This document shows positions 1 through 12,830 of a stretch of 12,830 bases of DNA, one piece after another. The translations under genes and the position numbers were made by a program. The notes below the pieces were generated by a model. The model ran no database searches and had not been told where the DNA came from. It saw nothing but the letters and a program-made list of their open reading frames with translations. Origin of the DNA: Nocardioides sp. (GTDB lineage: Bacteria > Actinomycetota > Actinomycetes > Propionibacteriales > Nocardioidaceae). The stretch lies in the NCBI GenBank assembly GCA_029264225.1, contig JARICB010000324.1, forward strand, positions 1-12,830, in the 5' to 3' direction. Every line of letters starts with the position of its first letter. Position 1 is the stretch's first letter.

Positions 1-5092
<5,092 letters not shown>

Positions 5093-5268
5093 GTCGCTAC
5101 CGAATCCAGGATCTGTGGTGGGGGAGTCACGCGCGGCGATCCGACCGGTCGAGCCCCAGGGTCGCTGACGTCACCCATGAGGAACCCATCGGCCTCGTGT
5201 GCAAAAGATGAGTCGTTGTCTGACGATTCTCGCCCCAGCGCCCTGATCTCGTGCTTGGTTGGATCGCG
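5093..5268. other. Intergenic region upstream of the kinase gene
   Basis: No gene is supported in these 176 bases. They lie between the minus-strand small membrane gene and the kinase and presumably hold the kinase promoter, although no convincing -35/-10 pair stands out. A perfect 8-bp palindrome TGACGTCA sits at 5166-5173, about 75 bp upstream of the kinase start; one 8-mer palindrome is weak evidence for a binding site. Confidence 0.4.
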
Positions 5269-5490
5269 CTATCGCCGACCACGGGCGAAGTAGGCAATCG
5301 GAGCGGCACCACCGGCGTTGAGCAGAGTAACGGCGAGTGCCCAACACGTCTTCGAGCCACGCACTTCGTTGGCGGGGCGACGGGCCAGATCGATCAGGGC
5401 AGCGCTTTTGAGGATGCCTTCCCACATCCCTGCGGCAATGAGCAGCCGACGAGTTCGAGGGCTGAGGTCGGTCCACTTCGTCGTTGCCAT
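5269..5490 (-). CDS. Small two-helix membrane protein, PLDc_N/DUF5652-like
   Basis: A 73-residue protein from ATG 5490 to TAG 5271-5269. It reads as a basic N-terminus (MATTKWTDLSPRTRR), a first hydrophobic helix at about 16-36 ending in ALIDLARRP, a short polar link with VRGSK, and a second hydrophobic helix at about 48-69 ending PIAYFARGRR. The pattern helix, D-L-x-R-R, R-G-x-K, W-A-L, N-x-x-G, P-I-A-Y-F, G-R-R is that of small actinobacterial proteins carrying a phospholipase-D nuclease N-terminal-like membrane domain, but no catalytic HKD motif is present and none is expected at this size. Role unknown; it may be a membrane adaptor. Longer in-frame starts upstream exist to 5904, but the family-like sequence begins at this ATG. 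Two overlapping palindromes sit directly before the start codon, and no clear SD is seen. Confidence 0.75.
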   Translation of the reverse strand: MATTKWTDLSPRTRRLLIAAGMWEGILKSAALIDLARRPANEVRGSKTCWALAVTLLNAGGAAPIAYFARGRR

Positions 5491-5491
5491 A

Positions 5492-5514
5492 GGCACAGTG
5501 TGCCCTGTGGGGCA
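5492..5514. promoter_or_regulatory. Two overlapping short palindromes at the start of the small membrane gene
   Basis: GGCACAGTGTGCC at 5492-5504 is a perfect inverted repeat (6-bp arms, 1-base centre), one base upstream of the ATG on the minus strand. TGCCC-TGTG-GGGCA at 5501-5514 is a second perfect hairpin sharing TGCC with the first. They could be an operator or mutually exclusive mRNA hairpins covering the initiation region. Function is inferred only from position. Confidence 0.35.
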
Positions 5515-5593
5515 GGTACGGCAAGCGCCCGTCCGGAAGGCACGGGAAGGACGTCCGGGCGGGAAAAGCAGTTGTCGGTGGCGTCCCCTAGTG

Positions 5594-5609
5594 TCGAACA
5601 CACGATCGA
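5594..5609. promoter_or_regulatory. LexA (SOS) box-like site
   Basis: TCGAAC-ACAC-GATCGA differs by one base from the actinobacterial LexA palindrome TCGAAC-N4-GTTCGA. It lies about 95 bases upstream of the HNH remnant (plus strand) and about 104 bases upstream of the small membrane gene (minus strand). Members of the 13E12/DUF222 HNH family in mycobacteria are known to carry SOS boxes at their promoters, so the most likely reading is the surviving promoter element of the decayed nuclease gene. Binding is not shown. Confidence 0.5.
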
Positions 5610-5686
5610 ATCTCGCGCACTCCAGACACCGGAACGGCCACCAAGCTTCCCGGCGGGGGCGCTGGGCGCTGACGTGATCACTGCGT

Positions 5687-6090
5687 GGAAGCGCCGCCTC
5701 GAGGAGGCCCGGCGAACTGGTCTCGATGGACGCCACGGGACGTCTCTTCCGGGGTGAGTTGGGTCGCTTCATCCGACTCCGTGACCAGATCTGCCGCAAC
5801 CCGTGGTGCGACGCCCCCATTCGCCATACCGACCACGTTCGCCCCAGTCGGGACGGCGGTGCTACGAGCGGGAGCAACGCCCAAGGGCTCTGTGAGGCGT
5901 GCAACTACGCCAAGGACGCGCCCGGTTGGCATGCCAGACCCCGACCGGACGGCAGTATCGAGACCACCACACCGACCGGCCATCGTCACCACGAGGCCGC
6001 CACCGATCGCGACGATCAGACCGGCACCGATCAGACCGTGGGTCCGGGATCGTCCGGCGGAGCGACGCGAGATACCGGTCGACTCACGGA
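5687..6090 (+). pseudogene. C-terminal remnant of a 13E12/DUF222-type HNH endonuclease
   Basis: The frame from about 5702 encodes [16 protein letters not shown], then [48 protein letters not shown] and TTTPTGHR. This is the HNH module at the end of 13E12-repeat/DUF222 proteins, with both CxxC-like zinc pairs (C-x4-C and C-x2-C), the H-x-x-D-H core and the N of the motif. The ~300-residue DUF222 part that should precede it is missing. Upstream in this frame a TGA occurs at 5675-5677. Just before the module, the +1 frame reads [10 protein letters not shown] (5687-5716), resembling the W-x-R-R-L segment that normally precedes GELV, so a frameshift near 5702-5712 is likely. No stop closes the module: the frame stays open across the antisense of the SDR gene to 7117, so the original end is also lost. 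The intact family acts on DNA with unknown physiological role; this copy is probably dead. Confidence 0.72.
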
Positions 6091-6091
6091 G

Positions 6092-8319
<2,228 letters not shown>

Positions 8320-8321
8320 GC

Positions 8322-10538
8322 ATGAGCCTCCCCACCAGCACCGGCACACTCGGCCTCAGCGAGGAGCACCGTGACCTGCGCGACTCCGTGCGGGCCTTCG
8401 TGAAGCGCCACGTCACCGAGACCGTCGTCCGCGGCGCCGTCGAGGCCAAGACCGAGGAACTGCCGGCGTTCTGGCCGGTGCTGGCGCAGGAGGGGCTGCT
8501 CGGGTTGCACCTGCCCGAGGAATACGGCGGCGCCGACGCGACCCTGCTGGAAACCGCCGTGGTCCTGGAGGAGCTCGGCCGCTCGATGGCTCCCGGCCCC
8601 TACCTACCGACGGTGGTGGTCAGCGCCGTGCTGCACCGCGCGGCGCACACGAAGTACCTGGAGCGGCTCGCTGACGGCTCGGCGCCCGCAGGGCTGACCC
8701 TGGGCATGGGCACCCTGACCGGCTCCCGTGACGGCAACGGCAACCTCAGCGTCACGGGCGAGTCCGCCCCGGTGCTCGGTGGCCAGGTCGCCACTCTCTT
8801 CCTGCTGCCGGTCACCGTCGGCGACATCATCGAGTGGGTCGTTGTCGGCCTCGATGACGTGCAGCGCGACGAGGCGAAGTCCAGCCACGACCTCGCCCGC
8901 CGCCTCGCCACGGTCCGGCTCGACTCAACCATCCCCGCGGGCGACGTGATCGACGTCGATCCCCATCTGCCCCGCGACCTGGCCGCGACCCTGTTCGCGG
9001 CCGAGGCCTCCGGGCTCGCCGACTGGGCGACCTGGACGGCCGCGGAGTATGCCCGGGTGCGCGAGCAGTTCGGCCGACCGATCGGACAGTTCCAGGCCGT
9101 CAAGCACCGCTCCGCCTGGATGCTGGCCGTTGCCGAGCAGGCGCGTGTGTGTGCCTGGGACGCGGCCCGCGCCTATGCCCCCGGTGTCGACCCGCGCGAG
9201 ACCTCATTGGCTGCCGCGGTCGCCGGCGCGGTCAGCGTCGATGCGGCCTTCCGCACGGCCAAGGACTGCATCAACACCCTCGGCGGTATCGGCTTCACCT
9301 GGGAGCACGACGCCAGCCTCTACCTGCGCCGCGCCCACAGCCTGCGGCTGCTGCTCGGCTCGTCCACGACCTGGCAGCAACGAGTTGCCGACCTGACCCT
9401 GGCCGGCGTACGCCGCGAGCTTGCGCTCGATCTGCCGCCCGAGGCCGAGCAGGTGCGCGCCGAGATCCGCGCGGAGCTCGCCCGGGCGAAGGCGCTCGAG
9501 GGGGTCGCGCAGCGCAACTACCTGGCCGACCACGGCTACACCGCGCCGCACCTGCCGACGCCGTACGGCAAGGCCGCCGACGCGATCACCCAGCTGGTGA
9601 TCGCGGAGGAGCTGCGTGCTGCCGACCTCACGGCACACAACATGGTCATCGGCAACTGGGTAGTGCCGACCCTGGTCGAGCACGGCAGCTCCGAGCAGCT
9701 GGAGCGCTTCCTGCCGCCGAGCCTGCGCGGCGAGATCGCCTGGTGCCAGCTCTTCAGCGAGCCCGGCGCCGGCTCCGACCTGGCTGGTCTGCGCACCCGC
9801 GCCGACAAGGTCGAGGGCGGCTGGCGGATCAATGGCCAGAAGGTGTGGACCTCGATGGCGCGAGAGGCCGACTTCGGCATCCTGATCGCGCGCACCGACC
9901 AGGACGTGCCCAAGCACAAGGGCTTGTCCTACTTCCTGCTCGACATGACCGCGCCCGGCATCGACGTGCGCCCGCTGCGCGAGCTGACCGGAGAGGCGCT
10001 CTTCAACGAGGTCTTCCTCGACGACGTCTTCATCCCCGACGAGATGTTGGTGGCCGCCCCCGGCGACGGCTGGAAGCTGGCGCGCACGACGCTGGCCAAC
10101 GAGCGGGTGGCGCTGTCGCACGGTTCGTCCCTCGGACTGGGGGGAGAGGCCCTGCTGCGCGTCGCGCAGAGCATCGGGGAACTTGACGCCCAGCAACGGA
10201 CGCAGCTCGGCAAGATCCTCTGCGACGCCCAGTCCGGTGCCCTCTTCGGTCTGCGCACCGCCATCCGCCAGGTCGCAGGCGGCCAGCCGGGCGCGGAGTC
10301 GAGCGTCTCGAAGTTGGTCGGAGTCGCCCACATCCAGGAGGTCTGGGAGGCCGCAATGGAGTGGCAGGGCGCGGATGCGTTGTACGACGAGGCGCAGAGT
10401 GGCAGCCCGACCTGGTGGTTCCTCAACAGCCGCAACCTCTCCATCGCCGGCGGCACGACCGACGTACAGCTCAACATCATCGGCGAGCGGATTCTGGGCC
10501 TGCCCCGGGACCCCGAGCCGGCGGCGACCCCGTCCTGA
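8322..10538 (+). CDS. Fused two-domain acyl-CoA dehydrogenase, FadE34/ChsE3-like
   Basis: A 738-residue flavoprotein made of two acyl-CoA dehydrogenase halves. Residues 1 to about 360: N-terminal helices with LPEEYGGADA (64-73), a shortened middle domain without the usual FAD-contact motif, then REQFGRPIGQFQAVKH (247-262) and LGGIGFTWEHDASLYLRRA (320-338). Residues about 375-738: FSEPGAGSDLAGL (478-490), GQKVWTS (505-511), FIPDEMLV, WKLARTTLANERVAL and the C-terminal NLSIAGGTTDVQLNIIGERILGLPRD. Glu594 in LANER is the likely catalytic base, in the isovaleryl-CoA-dehydrogenase position; the alternative Glu site of the medium-chain type reads GG. Such tandem halves mimic an alpha/beta heterodimer with one active FAD site per pair, as in mycobacterial FadE34 (ChsE3), which acts on steroid side-chain CoA thioesters. 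The start 2 bases after the thiolase stop fits the domain start; no separate strong SD is seen, consistent with coupling. Confidence 0.9.
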   Translation: MSLPTSTGTLGLSEEHRDLRDSVRAFVKRHVTETVVRGAVEAKTEELPAFWPVLAQEGLLGLHLPEEYGGADATLLETAVVLEELGRSMAPGPYLPTVVVSAVLHRAAHTKYLERLADGSAPAGLTLGMGTLTGSRDGNGNLSVTGESAPVLGGQVATLFLLPVTVGDIIEWVVVGLDDVQRDEAKSSHDLARRLATVRLDSTIPAGDVIDVDPHLPRDLAATLFAAEASGLADWATWTAAEYARVREQFGRPIGQFQAVKHRSAWMLAVAEQARVCAWDAARAYAPGVDPRETSLAAAVAGAVSVDAAFRTAKDCINTLGGIGFTWEHDASLYLRRAHSLRLLLGSSTTWQQRVADLTLAGVRRELALDLPPEAEQVRAEIRAELARAKALEGVAQRNYLADHGYTAPHLPTPYGKAADAITQLVIAEELRAADLTAHNMVIGNWVVPTLVEHGSSEQLERFLPPSLRGEIAWCQLFSEPGAGSDLAGLRTRADKVEGGWRINGQKVWTSMAREADFGILIARTDQDVPKHKGLSYFLLDMTAPGIDVRPLRELTGEALFNEVFLDDVFIPDEMLVAAPGDGWKLARTTLANERVALSHGSSLGLGGEALLRVAQSIGELDAQQRTQLGKILCDAQSGALFGLRTAIRQVAGGQPGAESSVSKLVGVAHIQEVWEAAMEWQGADALYDEAQSGSPTWWFLNSRNLSIAGGTTDVQLNIIGERILGLPRDPEPAATPS

Positions 10539-10552
10539 CCCACCCCCCCCGC

Positions 10553-10557
10553 GGAGG
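10553..10557 (+). promoter_or_regulatory. Strong ribosome binding site of the hotdog thioesterase gene
   Basis: GGAGG lies 7 bases before ATG 10565 in a 26-base spacer after the dehydrogenase stop. It selects this start over longer in-frame options that run into the upstream gene. A run of eight C residues (10543-10550) sits just before it. Confidence 0.75.
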
Positions 10558-10564
10558 TAACACC

Positions 10565-11191
10565 ATGACCGACACGCAACGCCCTACTGAACTCACCGCC
10601 ACCCCCAACAACGAGGGCATCGACGCGGCCGTGGCCGCCGCTCGCCGAGTGGTCGAGGCGCTCCTGCACACCGGCGACCGGAGCGTGGTCGAGATGGCTC
10701 AGGTCGCCAACCAGCTCGACGCGGTCGCCGAGCACCTCGAGCAGCACGCGCCCACCCGCGAGGAGCGGTTGGTCGATATGTGGTCGGGCGAGGGCGTCAC
10801 CCGCCACGACCCGGTCACCGGGCCGCAGAACGCGATCGCCCCGCCGCTGCACCTCTCGGGTCTGGAGGACGGGTCGATCGAGGGTCGTGTCGTCCTGGGC
10901 ATGGCCTACCAGGGCCCGCCCGGTTGTGCGCACGGCGGCATCTCTGCGCTGCTGCTCGACCACACGCTCGGCGTCGCCAACCACTGGGCGGGCGACTCCG
11001 GCATGACCGGCACCCTCACCCTGCGCTACCACCGGCCTACGCCACTCTTCGAAGAGCTGCACATCACGGCCCGCCAGGAGTCGGTCGACGGCCGCAAGAT
11101 CCGCACCACCGGCGAGATCAGCGCCGGCGGCGAGGTCTGCGTGTCGGCCGACGGGATCTTCATCAACAAGCACCTGCCCCGCCCCCGCTGA
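10565..11191 (+). CDS. PaaI-family hotdog acyl-CoA thioesterase
   Basis: A 208-residue protein with a helical N-terminal part (about 15-75) and a single hotdog domain (about 90-205). The hallmark YQGPPGCAHGGISALLLDHTLG (115-136) contains the HGG motif (123-125) and the acidic residue D132 on the following helix, as in the PaaI/THEM4-like group. TLTLRYHRPTPL and ISAGGEVCVSADGIFI form the later strands. Thioesterases of this kind release free acids from CoA esters; in a beta-oxidation operon the likely job is to free CoA from stalled or dead-end intermediates, but the substrate is unknown. It follows the fused dehydrogenase and precedes a hydratase, with AGGAG of the next gene beginning at the last base of its stop codon. 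Catalysis by this member has not been shown from sequence alone; a non-catalytic acyl-CoA-binding role is possible. Confidence 0.85.
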   Translation: MTDTQRPTELTATPNNEGIDAAVAAARRVVEALLHTGDRSVVEMAQVANQLDAVAEHLEQHAPTREERLVDMWSGEGVTRHDPVTGPQNAIAPPLHLSGLEDGSIEGRVVLGMAYQGPPGCAHGGISALLLDHTLGVANHWAGDSGMTGTLTLRYHRPTPLFEELHITARQESVDGRKIRTTGEISAGGEVCVSADGIFINKHLPRPR

Positions 11192-11202
11192 GGAGTAGAC
11201 AC

Positions 11203-11991
11203 ATGCATCCCTGGGAAGGTCGCCAGTTGGGCGACCGCACTGTGGCGTACGACGAACGCGACGCCATCCTCTATGCCCTGGCCGTCGGCGCCAGCCCCGA
11301 TCAGCTCGACCTCGTCTTCGAGGACCAACTGCGGGTGCTACCGACGTTCGCTCTTACCCTGGCCCAGTGGGCCCCCGACGCCCTCGGCTCGGCCGGTGCC
11401 TTCGACACGACGACGGCAGTGCACGGTGCCCAGCGGCTCGAGGTGCTGGCACCGTTGCCGCGCGCCGGCGAGCTGGCCCTGAGCGCTCGGGTCGACCGGG
11501 TGTGGGACAAGGGCGCGGCCGCGATCTTCGACGTCGTGGTCGAGTGCGACTATTTCGCGGCCACCTGGGCGATCTTCGCCCCGGGCTGCGGCGGTTTCGG
11601 CGGGGAACGGGGCCCGTCGGCCCCGGCGCCGCCCGAGGGCGATCCGAGCGCCAGCCTTACCGTCGGCACCGCTGCCAACCAGGCCGCGCTCTACCGGCTG
11701 CTCGGCGACCGCCACCACATGCACATCGACCCCGCGGCGGCGCAGGCGGCCGGCCAGCCCAGGCCTTTCCTGCACGGCTTGTCGACGCTTGCCTCGGTCA
11801 CCCTGGCCCTGGCCGACGAGGTGGGCGCCCACCCGGCCGACCTGAGGAGCCTGGAGGGCCGCTTCGCCGCTCCGGTCTTCCCCGGCGACGACCTCGCCGT
11901 CACGGCCTGGGCCCAGGGCCGCGCGGTCCGCTTCGAAGTCACCGCCGACGACCGGCCCGCCGTCCGCGGCGGCACCGTCACCTTCGCCTGA
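11203..11991 (+). CDS. MaoC-family double-hotdog enoyl-CoA hydratase
   Basis: A 262-residue protein whose ATG 11203 lies 7 bases after AGGAG (11191-11195). The N-terminal hotdog (about 1-130) has YALAVGAS, then LRVLPTFAL and an HGAQRLEVLAPLP strand, as in eukaryotic-type hydratase 2 proteins. The C-terminal hotdog (about 150-262) carries the hydratase-2 signature as YRLLGDRHHMHIDPAAA with Asp169 and His174 (spacing D+5, as in MFE-2), followed by GQPRPFLHGLSTLA. The usual D-x-N-P-L-H reads D-R-H-H-M-H, so the Asn and Pro are both His: the catalytic pair is kept, its surroundings are not typical. It would hydrate the 2-enoyl-CoA from the upstream dehydrogenase to the 3-hydroxyacyl-CoA for the divergent SDR. 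A glycine/proline-rich linker (about 126-148) joins the two halves. Confidence 0.87.
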   Translation: MHPWEGRQLGDRTVAYDERDAILYALAVGASPDQLDLVFEDQLRVLPTFALTLAQWAPDALGSAGAFDTTTAVHGAQRLEVLAPLPRAGELALSARVDRVWDKGAAAIFDVVVECDYFAATWAIFAPGCGGFGGERGPSAPAPPEGDPSASLTVGTAANQAALYRLLGDRHHMHIDPAAAQAAGQPRPFLHGLSTLASVTLALADEVGAHPADLRSLEGRFAAPVFPGDDLAVTAWAQGRAVRFEVTADDRPAVRGGTVTFA

Positions 11992-12019
11992 CGTGCGAGC
12001 TCCCGAGAGGATTCAGCAG

Positions 12020-12830
12020 ATGACCGAGAACCTGACCTTCGCCACGGTGCTGCGCGCCCGCGAGGGTGACCAGCGCACCAGCCTGCTGTTCGAGGACGAG
12101 TCGTGGACGTGGGACGAGCTGGTCCGCGAGAGCGCCGAACGCGCCGCCCTACTGAACGCCCTGGTGCCGCAGCCCGAGGGGCGCCAGATCCACGTCGGGG
12201 TGCTGATGGAGAACGTGCCCGACTTCGTGTTCTGGATCGGCGCGGGTGCGCTCGCGGGCGCGGTCGTCGTCGGTATCAACGCCAGTCGTAGCGGCCCCGA
12301 GATCGCCCAGGACATTCACCACGCCGACGTCGACTTCGTCGTCACCGAGTCGAGCCTGGCGCACCTGATCGAGGGTGGCGATCACGCGATCGCGGCTGAG
12401 CGGGTGCTCAACATCGATCTGCCGTCGTACGCCGAAGCGTTGGCGCCGTATCGCGGAGCCCCCCTGCCCGCAACGCTTCCGGCGCCCGACGACATCGCGC
12501 TGCTGCTGTTCAGTTCGGGCTCCACCGGCACCCCGAAGGCCGTCGTCGTCGGCCAGGGACGGCTCGGTCGTCTGAGCGAGGCGCTGGTCGAGCGCACCCG
12601 GATGCGTTCGGATTCGGTGGCCTACCTGTGCATGCCGCTCTTCCACGGCAACGCGGTGATGCTCAACCTGGCCACCGCGATGCGCGTCGGCGCCACGGTG
12701 GCGATGACCCGCAAGTTCTCCGCCAGCCGCTTCGGGCCGGACGTGCACCGCTACGGCGTCACGTTCGTCAACTACGTCGGCCGCGCGCTGTCCTATGTGC
12801 TGAGTCGCCCCGAAGACCCGCGGGATCGCG
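12020..12830 (+). CDS. Acyl-CoA ligase (AMP-forming), FadD17-like, N-terminal part (3' end outside window)
   Basis: An ATG at 12020, 28 bases after the hydratase stop and preceded by GAGAGG (12005-12010), opens a frame that stays open to the window edge (270 residues seen). The AMP-binding P-loop LLLFSSGSTGTPKAVVV is at about 161-177, followed by QGRLGRL, PLFHGNAVMLNLATAMRVGATVAM and TFVNYVGRALSYVLSRPEDP, the last typical of FATP/FadD-type ligases acting on bulky lipid acids. The GSTG-xPKAV form followed by QGRL resembles mycobacterial FadD17, which activates steroid acids with a five-carbon side chain. The adenylate-forming domain's later motifs and C-terminal lid are outside the window. It would activate the free acid that enters the beta-oxidation module. 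Subgroup assignment is from memory of the family and needs a comparison. Confidence 0.88.
   Translation, partial: MTENLTFATVLRAREGDQRTSLLFEDESWTWDELVRESAERAALLNALVPQPEGRQIHVGVLMENVPDFVFWIGAGALAGAVVVGINASRSGPEIAQDIHHADVDFVVTESSLAHLIEGGDHAIAAERVLNIDLPSYAEALAPYRGAPLPATLPAPDDIALLLFSSGSTGTPKAVVVGQGRLGRLSEALVERTRMRSDSVAYLCMPLFHGNAVMLNLATAMRVGATVAMTRKFSASRFGPDVHRYGVTFVNYVGRALSYVLSRPEDPRDR

Noticed and set aside
5526..5561. Inverted repeat CGCCCG / CGGGCG with a 24-base loop, as a possible terminator
   Set aside because: Short arms, a long loop and no T-run or gene ending nearby; in DNA this GC-rich it is expected by chance.
5171..5757. Several overlapping open frames on both strands around the small membrane gene
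   Set aside because: They lack recognisable domains and ribosome binding sites; only the 73-residue minus-strand frame and the HNH module read as real protein sequence.
10543..10550. Run of eight C residues as a phase-variable tract
   Set aside because: It lies between genes upstream of a good ribosome binding site and is not placed to switch a frame or clearly alter a promoter; kept only as a note.

Overview
The window is high-GC, tightly packed bacterial DNA with GC-rich third codon positions, ATGA stop/start overlaps and gene families typical of actinomycetes (13E12/DUF222-type HNH nuclease remnant, actinobacterial steroid-type beta-oxidation enzymes). A high-GC actinomycete, perhaps of the Nocardioides/Propionibacteriales kind, is the best guess; the genus cannot be fixed from the sequence alone.

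Region 1 (1-3404, plus strand) is the 3' end of a thiamine biosynthesis operon: the end of thiG (thiazole synthase), a ThiE/TenI-superfamily protein, thiD (HMP/HMP-P kinase) and thiC (HMP-P synthase). Every junction is an ATGA-type overlap. thiD carries an in-frame TGA at 1420-1422 with the same reading frame clearly coding on both sides, so it is a broken gene or a sequencing error. The ThiE-like protein lacks the usual Mg-binding aspartates of thiamine-phosphate synthase, and its function is open.

Region 2 (3389-5490, minus strand) holds a membrane histidine kinase without a receiver domain and without a visible partner regulator. It converges on thiC and overlaps its 3' end by 16 bp. Upstream of it lies a 73-residue two-helix membrane protein of the PLDc_N/DUF5652 kind.

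Region 3 (about 5490-6090) is a decayed patch. It contains two overlapping small palindromes, a near-consensus LexA (SOS) box, and the frameshifted C-terminal HNH part of a 13E12/DUF222-type endonuclease whose N-terminal part is missing.

Region 4 (6092 to the end) is a beta-oxidation module. A minus-strand SDR (MFE-2-type 3-hydroxyacyl-CoA dehydrogenase) diverges from a plus-strand run of FadA5-like thiolase, fused two-domain acyl-CoA dehydrogenase (FadE34/ChsE3-like), PaaI-type hotdog thioesterase, MaoC-type double-hotdog enoyl-CoA hydratase and a FadD17-like acyl-CoA ligase cut by the window edge. Together these supply activation, dehydrogenation, hydration, second oxidation and thiolysis. 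The mix of FadD17-, ChsE3- and FadA5-like enzymes suggests shortening of a steroid side chain, possibly the five-carbon bile-acid type. The 146-bp divergent intergenic region carries a 17-bp imperfect palindrome that could be the operator.

I see no clearly new multi-gene system. The points most worth following are the broken thiD, the unusual ThiE-like protein, the SOS box left beside an HNH remnant, and the substrate of the beta-oxidation module.
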